The notes beneath the pieces are model-generated. The model was not told where the DNA came from. It did not search any database and worked only from the letters and a program-made list of their open reading frames with translations. Positions 1-5,174 of a DNA stretch of 6,187 bases are shown piece by piece. Source of the DNA: Syntrophobacterales bacterium (GTDB lineage: Bacteria; Desulfobacterota; Desulfobaccia; Desulfobaccales; 0-14-0-80-60-11); NCBI GenBank assembly GCA_020052215.1, contig JAGVPN010000303.1:1-6187 (forward strand), given 5' to 3'. How positions within the stretch are numbered: position 1 is the first letter of the stretch; each line of letters begins with the position of its first letter. The translations under genes and the position numbers were made by a program.

Positions 1-122
1 ACAGGAATAGTCTTGAAATCGGTTTGCCGGAAGGCAAGCTGGGAGCCATGCGCATCGAGCAGGCGAAGTTCCGCCGTGCGGTTCGGGTAATCAGCGGTGA
101 TGATGAGGTCGAAGTCGGGCAT
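1..122 (-). CDS. 5' end of a gene running off the left edge; N-terminus resembles CHAT-domain proteins
   Basis: Reading leftward from an ATG at 122-120, the frame stays open for 40 codons to the window edge. The protein begins MPDFDLIITADY, continues through RTAELRLLDAHG and reaches FRQTDFKTIP. An in-frame TAG lies at 155-153 with no other usual start between, so this ATG is the natural start, although no clear Shine-Dalgarno sequence precedes it. The alternating hydrophobic and charged pattern (a beta strand, then AELRLLD) looks like real coding sequence. From memory it resembles the N-terminus of large CHAT-domain (caspase-like peptidase fold) proteins. The catalytic His/Cys region would lie outside the window, so neither the family nor any activity can be confirmed. 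A candidate promoter lies at 210-239. Confidence 0.55.
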   Translation of the reverse strand, partial: MPDFDLIITADYPNRTAELRLLDAHGSQLAFRQTDFKTIP

Positions 123-209
123 AGCGGAGGTCCAGGCGCAAGGCGCGGTTGTCTAACCTTGGTATTGAGTGGGGGACTGGGGGCAGGCTTTGTAAACATT
201 CAATTAATG

Positions 210-239
210 CTTATACCAAACCTCTTGATCCGATTGCAA
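210..239 (-). promoter_or_regulatory. Candidate sigma-70 promoter for the left-edge gene
   Basis: On the minus strand, TTGCAA (239-234, 4/6 to TTGACA) is followed after 18 bases by TATAAG (215-210, 5/6 to TATAAT). Initiation near 203 would leave a leader of about 80 bases before the ATG at 122. The TATAAG box sits inside a TTGGTATAAG word that recurs at 503-512 and, in part, at 629-636. The word may therefore belong to a dispersed repeat rather than a dedicated promoter. Confidence 0.27.
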
Positions 240-305
240 GCTCTGCTATCTATCCACCCTGATTAAATTTATTAAAGTGGGGTGATCTGGATACCTTAGC
301 TCTGT

Positions 306-384
306 CCTGAAAAATTCTTGGTGGCGCCGGCATCTTGCCGGTGCAATGCACAGGCTGGAAGCCTGCGCCACCGGTCTTTTCAGG
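306..384. repeat. Palindromic intergenic element with two inner hairpins
   Basis: Nested inverted repeats are directly visible. An outer pair CCTGAAAA (306-313) / TTTTCAGG (377-384) encloses a second pair GGTGGCGC (320-327) / GCGCCACC (365-372). Inside are two hairpins: CCGGCA-TCT-TGCCGG at 327-341 and CAGGCT-GGA-AGCCTG at 351-365. They are separated by TGCAATGCA, itself nearly palindromic. The whole could fold as a cloverleaf or cruciform. It encodes nothing. This design is typical of dispersed REP/MITE-like intergenic repeats; a mobilising transposase is not present here. Confidence 0.7.
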
Positions 385-393
385 CTTTACGGG

Positions 394-408
394 TGGGCCA
401 ACGGCCCA
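394..408. repeat. Short perfect GC hairpin
   Basis: TGGGCC (394-399), loop AAC, GGCCCA (403-408): a perfect 6-bp stem ten bases after the outer arm of the preceding palindromic element. No T-run follows on either strand, so it is not a convincing terminator. It may be a further piece of the neighbouring repeat or a separate fragment. The rest of 409-504 shows no gene or recognisable site. Confidence 0.4.
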
Positions 409-504
409 TGCGCGACTATCTAATACAGTTTTCTGTTTTCTGCTAAAAAGCTGCCATATATCACCAGGTTATGTATGGCGCTTGTTACATTTGAAAGAGA
501 AATT

Positions 505-639
505 GGTATAAGACCATTTTCATATTGAAACGAAACAAATTGTAGGGGCCGACCTGCGTGTCGGCCCGTGGCCAGGGCGGACACATAGGTCCGCCCCTAC
601 ATCGTTTGTCGCTTTGCAATGTGAAAAGGGTATAAGACC
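505..639. mobile_element. MITE-like palindromic element with flanking 11-bp direct repeats
   Basis: The direct repeat GGTATAAGACC occurs at 505-515 and 629-639. Between them, imperfect terminal inverted repeats run inward: TTTTCATATTG near 517-527 faces the complement of CAATGTGAAAA at 617-627, and the similarity continues through the AAACGAAACAAAT flank (528-540). The core is bounded by TGTAGGGGC (541-549) and GCCCCTACA (593-601). It contains two hairpins, GGCCGAC/GTCGGCC (547-566) and GGGCGGA/TCCGCCC (575-596). The length of about 113 bp, terminal inverted repeats, lack of coding capacity and flanking duplication fit a non-autonomous MITE-like insertion. However, GGTATAAGACC is half-palindromic (GGT...ACC), so it could be part of the element rather than a target-site duplication. 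Confidence 0.6.
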
Positions 640-641
640 CT
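627..641 (-). terminator. Weak candidate terminator of the minus-strand operon
   Basis: Read on the minus strand, AGGGT, loop CTTAT and ACCCT form a 5-bp stem followed by a short TTTT, 24 bases after the stop codon of the DUF4337 gene. The position suits a terminator, but the stem is short. It coincides with the right boundary of the MITE-like element, which would then supply the terminator. Confidence 0.25.
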
Positions 642-664
642 GATACAGATAGACCTGGCTGGCC

Positions 665-1252
665 TTAATGCGACAAAAACGGCAGGTTATATAGTAGCAA
701 AAACCCGTTCAGGCCTAGCAGGGCACCGAAAATGGCGGCGGTGAGGGCCACCCCGAAAATGGCCCGGGATTGGGACAGGATGGCCACGGTGGCCATGACG
801 ATGGCAATCTGGAGGAGGACCTCGGCGTAATCGAAATAAGGGTCTTTGCTGCTGGCCACATCACGTTCGTGTTCCAGTTTGCGGGCCGCTTGTTCGATGT
901 CCTGGCGCTCCTTGCCGTAGCGCTCCTCCTGGGCGGCCATCTGCTTGAGCAAGGTTTCGTAGCGCTGCCGGACCGAAGGCTTCAAGGTCTCTTTTTCCAG
1001 GAGGTCCAACTCCAGGCGCATCTTCTGGCTGCGATAGAAATGCTCCCGGCCGGCCTTGGCCTGGTAGTAAGCCCACTGGTCGGAAGCCTGCTGTTGGGCC
1101 AGGATCATTTCCTTCATGGCGTTATTGCCGCCCAGGGAGCTGAAGGCCAGGAGGACCGCAAAAATCGCGGTGGTCAGGGCCACCCGCCGGGTAAATTTGT
1201 GACCCATGACTTCTTCCAGTTCTTCGGGCTTGGGGAGTTCAATTTCAGCCAT
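665..1252 (-). CDS. DUF4337 family membrane protein
   Basis: A 195-residue protein. An acidic N-terminal tail (1-20) precedes transmembrane segment 1 (about 23-41, following FTRRVALTTAIF). The family signature QASDQWAYYQAK lies at 55-66. Next comes a long, highly charged helical or coiled-coil stretch (about 68-135), then two hydrophobic helices at about 142-160 and 163-187. This TM, soluble helix, TM-TM order and the ASDQWAYYQAK motif match the DUF4337 family, whose function is unknown; it is presumably an inner-membrane protein. The ATG at 1252-1250 is preceded by GAAGGGA seven bases upstream, supporting this start. It is the last gene of the operon, 20 bases after the small beta-grasp-like gene. 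Family assignment is fairly secure; no activity can be inferred. Confidence 0.85.
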   Translation of the reverse strand: MAEIELPKPEELEEVMGHKFTRRVALTTAIFAVLLAFSSLGGNNAMKEMILAQQQASDQWAYYQAKAGREHFYRSQKMRLELDLLEKETLKPSVRQRYETLLKQMAAQEERYGKERQDIEQAARKLEHERDVASSKDPYFDYAEVLLQIAIVMATVAILSQSRAIFGVALTAAIFGALLGLNGFLLLYNLPFLSH

Positions 1253-1272
1253 AACGGTTTCCCTTCAGGAGA

Positions 1273-1455
1273 TTATTTAACAAAAATTTTCATGCCGTCG
1301 GCCAGGGCCCCGTCGAGGCCCAACTCATGGCCCCAGGCATCATAGACCTTGAGGCCCGCGGCGATGGCCGCCATCCGTCCGGCCCGAATCAAGGCGTGCT
1401 TAACCGACATCCCCGGGACCAGATCCACGGGTTTGTCATCCACATATACCCGCAT
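1273..1455 (-). CDS. Small beta-grasp-like protein (60 aa), coupled to the 5'-nucleotidase
   Basis: The 60-residue protein starts MRVYVDDKPVDLVPGMSVKHALI and ends LADGMKIFVK. The pattern of a short strand, turn with Asp, second strand, V-P-G-M-x-V then helix, and terminal D-G-x-x-I-x-V strand recalls ThiS/ubiquitin-like and 2Fe-2S-ferredoxin-like beta-grasp folds. It has no cysteine, so it cannot bind an iron-sulfur cluster in the usual way. It also lacks a C-terminal Gly-Gly tail, so a ThiS/MoaD sulfur-carrier role is unlikely. The ATG at 1455-1453 lies one base after the nucleotidase TGA (TGA-T-ATG), implying translational coupling. A longer in-frame version from 1521 exists, but it overlaps the nucleotidase C-terminus and its extra residues look non-coding. 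Fold is inference; function unknown. Confidence 0.7.
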   Translation of the reverse strand: MRVYVDDKPVDLVPGMSVKHALIRAGRMAAIAAGLKVYDAWGHELGLDGALADGMKIFVK

Positions 1456-1456
1456 A

Positions 1457-2995
1457 TCAGTCCACGGCTTTGATGCGGCCGTCCACCTGGGGGGCGATGG
1501 TTTTCCGGGCCTGGATCGCATTTATCACCAGGTCCCGCAGCCAGGCGCCCGGATCATTGTAGGCGAGTTTGCTGCTGGTGAGCGTGCCCCCCAGGTTGGC
1601 ATAATCGCCGGCGCTTTTCAGGGCCTCGCCGAAGGCCGTATAACCGTCTCCGCCAGCCACCAAATAATCATTGGTGGCCACCACGTATTCTTTCTGAAGG
1701 TCCAGAGGCCGGCCCCCCACCGTGACCTCTTTCACCCGGGCGCCGGCCGGGGCGCTGCGGCTGAAGATAAAGGCGAGTCCCGACACCTGGGGAAAACTGC
1801 CGGACGGCTCTTCCAGGCGGGAGACGCCGTGTTCCAGGGCAGCCTTGAGCTGGGCCCCGGTCAGGCTGATGGCCACCAGATAGTTGTCAAAGGGGAGCAC
1901 CGCATAGATGTCTTTCACGGTGATCTTGCCCTGGGGGATGCTGGTCCTGATGGTGCCGCCGTTGATCAGGGCGACCTCAGCCCCGGCGGTCTGCCGCATG
2001 ACGTCGGCGATGAAATCGCCCAGGTTGGTTTCCCCGGTCCTGACGTTTTTCCCGTCCAGGTCCACCTGGGTCTCGCCGATGACCCGCTGCAACCGGGAAC
2101 CGGCCTGGCGTTGATAACGGGCCACAATCTCCTGGACCTGGCAATTAGCGGCGCCGGTGGCCGGGCTGATCTCCTGGAGAGCCCCATCGAACCCCGCGAC
2201 CTTGCCGTCTTTGATTTGCAGGTTCAACACCCCCAGGGCCTTGGCGTGTTCCCAGGCCTGGACGATGATGGTCCGGCCCACCAGTTCCGGTTGGAGAATT
2301 TTGGTGTGGGAGTGGCCGCCGACGATGACATCGACCCCCGGGACTTTGGCGGCCAGTTCTCGGTCCGCCTGAAAGCCGCAGTGAGACAGGACGATGATGA
2401 TATCAGCCCGGCCCTTGAGTTCCGCCAGACATTTCTTCACCGCGCTCTCCGGGGTGCTGAAGGTCAGGCCCGCCACATTCCGGGGATGGGTGGTGACGGA
2501 GGTTTCCGGGGTAACCACGCCGATGATGGCGATCCTGACCCCCTGGAGATTTTTAATAATATAGGGCTTGAGGGCCGGAAAACCCTTGACGTTGGCTCCC
2601 AGCATCGGGAAGCGGGCTTGGGCCATCCGTTCTTTTAAGACCTTGGGGCCGAAATCAAACTCGTGGTTGCCCACCACCATGGCGTCGAATTTCATGGCAT
2701 TCATCACCTCGATGGTGGATTTGCCCCGAACCAGATTGGCCCAGGAGTTCCCCTGGATCATATCGCCGGCGGCCAGCAATAAACACGGTGGTTTTACCCG
2801 AGCCCGGTCCACGGCTCCGGCCAGATAGGCGATACCCCCCAGGGGCGGCTCCTGGGCGGCGGCTTTGTACGGTTCGGCAAAGCCATGGAAATCATTGACA
2901 TAAAGGATTTTCAGGTCAACCTGGCCCGCATAACCCCAGGGCGCCAGGATGAGCAACAGGAAAAGGCTCAGGAACGCAGTGCGGAATTTTTTCAT
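1457..2995 (-). CDS. Periplasmic 5'-nucleotidase / 2',3'-cyclic phosphodiesterase (UshA-like)
   Basis: A two-domain metallophosphoesterase of 512 residues; numbering below counts from the GTG at 3001, two codons earlier. A signal peptide covers about 1-25 (KKFRTAF, hydrophobic core, GYA|GQ). The calcineurin-like domain shows the dimetal motifs VNDFHG (D37, H39), AAGD (D80), GNHEFDFG (N112, H113), LSHCG (H207) and GGHSHT (H230, H232). The C-terminal 5'-nucleotidase domain begins near 305 with NLGDFIADVMRQ (326-337), INGGTIRTSIP (346-356) and TNDYLVAGGDGY (443-454), which forms the nucleobase-binding region. The family hydrolyses nucleoside phosphates or UDP-sugars in the periplasm to salvage nucleosides and phosphate; the exact substrate is not readable. 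ATG at 2995 gives a classic MKKF signal-peptide start. GTG at 3001 is possible, and neither has a strong ribosome site. First gene of a three-gene operon. Confidence 0.92.
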   Translation of the reverse strand: MKKFRTAFLSLFLLLILAPWGYAGQVDLKILYVNDFHGFAEPYKAAAQEPPLGGIAYLAGAVDRARVKPPCLLLAAGDMIQGNSWANLVRGKSTIEVMNAMKFDAMVVGNHEFDFGPKVLKERMAQARFPMLGANVKGFPALKPYIIKNLQGVRIAIIGVVTPETSVTTHPRNVAGLTFSTPESAVKKCLAELKGRADIIIVLSHCGFQADRELAAKVPGVDVIVGGHSHTKILQPELVGRTIIVQAWEHAKALGVLNLQIKDGKVAGFDGALQEISPATGAANCQVQEIVARYQRQAGSRLQRVIGETQVDLDGKNVRTGETNLGDFIADVMRQTAGAEVALINGGTIRTSIPQGKITVKDIYAVLPFDNYLVAISLTGAQLKAALEHGVSRLEEPSGSFPQVSGLAFIFSRSAPAGARVKEVTVGGRPLDLQKEYVVATNDYLVAGGDGYTAFGEALKSAGDYANLGGTLTSSKLAYNDPGAWLRDLVINAIQARKTIAPQVDGRIKAVD

Positions 2996-3131
2996 GCCCA
3001 CATTTTAAAGGATAGAAAGGATGGCGCAAGGAAAACTTCAGTCGGGAGTTTCCGGGAATGGCTAAGCGTAATGGCCAAGACTTGGGCAGACAACCTCTTC
3101 ATCAAGGCATAATGTCATCGGATAAAAAAGG

Positions 3132-3160
3132 ATTCTGGAAATATCCTCACAAGAGGTCAA
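3132..3160 (-). promoter_or_regulatory. Candidate sigma-70 promoter of the nucleotidase operon
   Basis: On the minus strand, TTGACC (3160-3155, 5/6) and CAGAAT (3137-3132, 4/6) are separated by exactly 17 bases. Initiation near 3125 would give a leader of about 130 bases before the nucleotidase start. The inverted repeat at 3170-3201 sits about ten bases upstream of the -35 box, where an activator or overlapping repressor could act. The call rests on sequence match alone. Confidence 0.3.
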
Positions 3161-3169
3161 TCTCGCTAT

Positions 3170-3201
3170 TCAGATCATATCCGGGTTTTTCGCTGATCTG
3201 A
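3170..3201. promoter_or_regulatory. Perfect 8-bp inverted repeat, candidate operator in the divergent region
   Basis: TCAGATCA (3170-3177) and TGATCTGA (3194-3201) are exact reverse complements separated by 16 bases. They lie between the candidate minus-strand promoter (3132-3160) and the candidate plus-strand sigma-54 element (3217-3233). A half-site spacing of 24 bp centre to centre is slightly over two helical turns, compatible with a dimeric regulator. As RNA it could also form a hairpin. No regulator gene is present in the window, so the binding protein is unknown. Confidence 0.4.
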
Positions 3202-3216
3202 GGATAATTGTCTTAG

Positions 3217-3233
3217 CTGGCAAGCGACCTGCT
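3217..3233 (+). promoter_or_regulatory. Candidate sigma-54 (-24/-12) promoter
   Basis: CTGGCAAGCGACCTGCT matches the sigma-54 consensus YTGGCACG-N4-TTGCW at all but two of the fixed positions. The essential GG (3219-3220) and GC (3231-3232) have the required 10-base spacing. Transcription would start near 3244 and run toward the short ORF at 3443 and the porin at 3712, with a long leader (about 470 bases) if the porin is the target. An enhancer-binding protein would be needed; the inverted repeat 16 bases upstream is closer than a typical enhancer site. A match of this quality can also occur by chance. Confidence 0.38.
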
Positions 3234-3332
3234 ACTGAGGTGGTATGTGGATGTCGCCCGCTTTTTACTAACTTGGACCGGCTTGGGGCCGATCTACGAA
3301 GAACCTGGTTAGCAAAGGCGTGGGAAAATACT

Positions 3333-3360
3333 TTTTCATGCAAATAGTTTGTGCTATCCT
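3333..3360 (+). promoter_or_regulatory. Candidate extended -10 sigma-70 promoter upstream of the porin
   Basis: TGCTATCCT at 3352-3360 is an extended -10 (TGN then TATCCT, 4/6 to TATAAT). A weak -35, TTTTCA (3333-3338, 4/6), lies 16 bases upstream. Initiation near 3367 would precede the short ORF at 3443 and, with a leader of about 345 bases, the porin. Between the nucleotidase start and 3442 no convincing gene is seen on either strand. Confidence 0.28.
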
Positions 3361-3442
3361 GCCCCTCACGAGACGATTCGGCTACAATAAAGAAGATTTT
3401 TTTCGGGGTTAAACTCGGGATGAGAGATTCCCAAAACCATCG

Positions 3443-3649
3443 TTGGGCTGCGGTGGCCCAGGTTGCAGCATAATTTCGGATAATTACCTTGCCCGGCCGG
3501 CCTCAACCCTGTTCACTTTGCTCCTCGCTGGGGCCTTGGTGGGCATGGAGGCGGCGGGGCTTATCATTGCCTTTAAGTTGTGCGGCGTCAAGAACCGGTT
3601 CTGGCCCATGATCGGCGCCATTGCCTCCCATTATGCCCTGGAGTTCTAA
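3443..3649 (+). CDS. Short hydrophobic ORF of doubtful status, possibly a gene remnant
   Basis: An open frame of 68 codons beginning with TTG at 3443, ending in TAA at 3647-3649, 62 bases before the porin ATG. No ATG occurs before codon 35 and no ribosome binding site precedes the TTG. The in-frame stop upstream is TAA at 3410-3412. From about residue 20 the product looks like membrane protein: one or two hydrophobic stretches (LFTLLLAGALVGMEAAGLII), a basic turn (KNR), then FWPMIGAIASHYALEF. I do not recognise a family. The membrane-like composition with a poor start suggests the degraded 3' end of a larger membrane protein gene, or a small protein with a non-standard start. It could also be an incidental ORF. 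Confidence 0.3.
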   Translation: MGCGGPGCSIISDNYLARPASTLFTLLLAGALVGMEAAGLIIAFKLCGVKNRFWPMIGAIASHYALEF

Positions 3650-3711
3650 AAACTGAGGCCGTGGTCTTCATGCCCGGCGATCCCCTATCGCCGCTTGGTA
3701 AAGAGAGAATC

Positions 3712-5070
3712 ATGATCTGGTGGAAATGCGGTATTTTGATTGTCGGATTTTTGGTGTCCATGGCGATGGCTGAAAATAGCGCCGCACAAAATGTTCCCGT
3801 CCAGGCAAGCTCGCCGCGGCAATCGTGGCTGAGCCAGCAAACTGCTACGGGAGACTGGGGTGGCATACGTAACACGCTTAAGAATAAAGGCCTAACCATC
3901 GCATCAAATTTCACCACGGATCTCGCCACCAACCCATCCGGTGGTGAGAAACGAGGGTCCACCTATGCGGGGTTCTTGTCTGCCGGGCTGGCGCTAAATT
4001 TTGAGAAGCTTGCCGACCTCCAGGGCTTGTCTTTGAACCTGAGCGGTTACTGGCTATCTGGAAGAAGTCTCTCCGAGAAATATATCGGCAATCTCTTTGG
4101 CGTGCAGGAGATCAGTGCTCCCGGCACTTACTATTTCGGGCAGCTTAATCTATCTCAATCGTTGTTCAATGACACCTTAACCATCGAGGCTGGCCGGCTT
4201 TTCGCCGCTGACGTTTTTGCCACCAATCCGCTATGGGGTTACTATGTGAACGGAGGTATCAACATTAACCTGAACAGCATTCCGGTCAATATCTTCTTTC
4301 CGGAATTCCAGGTGGCTGCCTGGGGCGCACGGGCCGCTTACCAGCCGGCGAAAGAGTGGCATTTTATCGCCGGCATCTACAATGCGGACCCAAGCGTCGC
4401 AGGGACCAACAAGCACGGCCTCGATTTCAGCTTGGATACCTCAAAAGGTGCTCTGGCCATTGGTCAGGTGACCTACCAGCATCATCAGGCCCGTGAGGCA
4501 GACGGCCTGCCGGGAAGGATCTCCCTTGGAGGCTATTACGAAAGTAATAAGTTCTCCATCCTCAATAACCCATCCGGGCAGTCATGGGGAAATTATGGCG
4601 GTTATTTTATTATTGACCAAATGATATATCGCGGCAGTTGGCCGGAGTATAACGGACCATCGCACCTGCGCTCGGGGGCCAGCCACGCCGAACGTGCGAA
4701 ACACCCGTATCAACCGCAATCAGCCTCAGCCTTGGATCGCCCCTATGGACTGACCGCCTGGTTTGGGCTGTATGCCGCCCCCAAGGAAAGCATCAACAAG
4801 CAGATGTTACAACTCGCCGGGGGCTTGGTGTACCAGGGGCTGCTTCCCAATCGCGATCGTGATGTAACCGCCTTGGGTATTGTCAGTGGCAAGTTCAGCA
4901 ACCAATTGAAAGGTCAGGGGACCGAGACGTTTGTCGAGTTCAACCACAGATTTCAAGTCAGCCCCTGGTTCTATGTTACGCCGGATATTCAGTATATCAT
5001 CAATCCGAACGGGTCCAGTCATATCCCCAATGCCCTGGTTTTAGCAATGGAGGTCAGCGTAAACTTTTGA
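3712..5070 (+). CDS. Carbohydrate-selective porin, OprB family
   Basis: A 452-residue outer-membrane protein. The signal peptide is 1-20 (MIWWKCG, hydrophobic core, AMA|EN), with a second possible cut after SAA (25). The OprB domain fills the rest. It opens with WLSQQTATGDWGGIR (39-53), the usual OprB N-terminal motif, followed by a putative first strand. Alternating aromatic/hydrophobic strands follow throughout, then PWFYVTPDIQYIINPNG near 420-436, and the chain ends in a terminal phenylalanine (MEVSVNF), the BAM recognition signature of barrels. Length is normal for the family. OprB porins form a 16-stranded barrel that admits sugars and related small solutes. The start ATG at 3712 is preceded by a GAGAGA-type ribosome site; the frame is open back to 3580, but those codons would hide the signal peptide. 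Confidence 0.9.
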   Translation: MIWWKCGILIVGFLVSMAMAENSAAQNVPVQASSPRQSWLSQQTATGDWGGIRNTLKNKGLTIASNFTTDLATNPSGGEKRGSTYAGFLSAGLALNFEKLADLQGLSLNLSGYWLSGRSLSEKYIGNLFGVQEISAPGTYYFGQLNLSQSLFNDTLTIEAGRLFAADVFATNPLWGYYVNGGININLNSIPVNIFFPEFQVAAWGARAAYQPAKEWHFIAGIYNADPSVAGTNKHGLDFSLDTSKGALAIGQVTYQHHQAREADGLPGRISLGGYYESNKFSILNNPSGQSWGNYGGYFIIDQMIYRGSWPEYNGPSHLRSGASHAERAKHPYQPQSASALDRPYGLTAWFGLYAAPKESINKQMLQLAGGLVYQGLLPNRDRDVTALGIVSGKFSNQLKGQGTETFVEFNHRFQVSPWFYVTPDIQYIINPNGSSHIPNALVLAMEVSVNF

Positions 5071-5099
5071 AAGCCGTGTGAGCATTCAAGCAATACGCC

Positions 5100-5128
5100 T
5101 TGCCTTCCTATGGATTACCAAATATGAT
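5100..5128 (+). promoter_or_regulatory. Sigma-70 promoter for the SUMF1-like gene
   Basis: TTGCCT (5100-5105, 4/6) and TATGAT (5123-5128, 5/6) are separated by the optimal 17 bases. Transcription from about 5135 would give a 40-base leader containing the AAGGAG ribosome site. This is the best-spaced promoter in the window. It suggests that the SUMF1-like gene is expressed separately from the porin. No terminator is visible in 5071-5099, so read-through from the porin is also possible. Confidence 0.45.
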
Positions 5129-5158
5129 CTGTCGGGTGGAAAGTAGTTAATTTTTCAA

Positions 5159-5164
5159 AAGGAG
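5159..5164 (+). promoter_or_regulatory. Ribosome binding site of the SUMF1-like gene
   Basis: AAGGAG, ten bases before the ATG at 5175. Two ATG codons stand side by side (5175 and 5178). The spacing (10 versus 13 bases) favours the first. Confidence 0.6.
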
Positions 5165-5174
5165 TGTAAAAAAT

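Noticed and set aside
24..266. Plus-strand ORF of 80 codons at the left edge
   Set aside because: Its first half is antisense to the better-supported minus-strand frame 122-1, its second half runs into repeat-type intergenic DNA, and it shows no domain-like pattern.
300..640. CRISPR array
   Set aside because: The repeats are palindromic elements of different sequence, with no regularly spaced identical repeats and no spacers.
770..1345. Plus-strand ORF of 191 codons opposite the DUF4337 gene
   Set aside because: Shadow of the DUF4337 coding sequence, which has the family signature and a ribosome site.
1456..1521. 22-residue N-terminal extension of the small beta-grasp-like protein
   Set aside because: It overlaps the nucleotidase C-terminus in another frame, reads as low-quality Arg/Pro-rich sequence, and the conserved-looking MRVYV start follows directly after the nucleotidase stop.
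1349..2638. Long plus-strand ORF of 429 codons opposite the nucleotidase
   Set aside because: It is the antisense shadow of a gene with complete catalytic motifs; its product is rich in Gly, Asp and His with no recognisable domain.
3217..3312. Open frame of 31 codons with a protein-like look (RWYVDVARFLLTW) in the divergent region
   Set aside because: It has no ATG and no ribosome site, follows a stop at 3214-3216, and overlaps the sigma-54 match; it is too short to claim as a gene or a transposase fragment.
3580..3711. 44-residue extension of the porin
   Set aside because: It would bury the signal peptide that begins at 3712, and its sequence (Arg, His, Cys, Pro rich) does not look coding.
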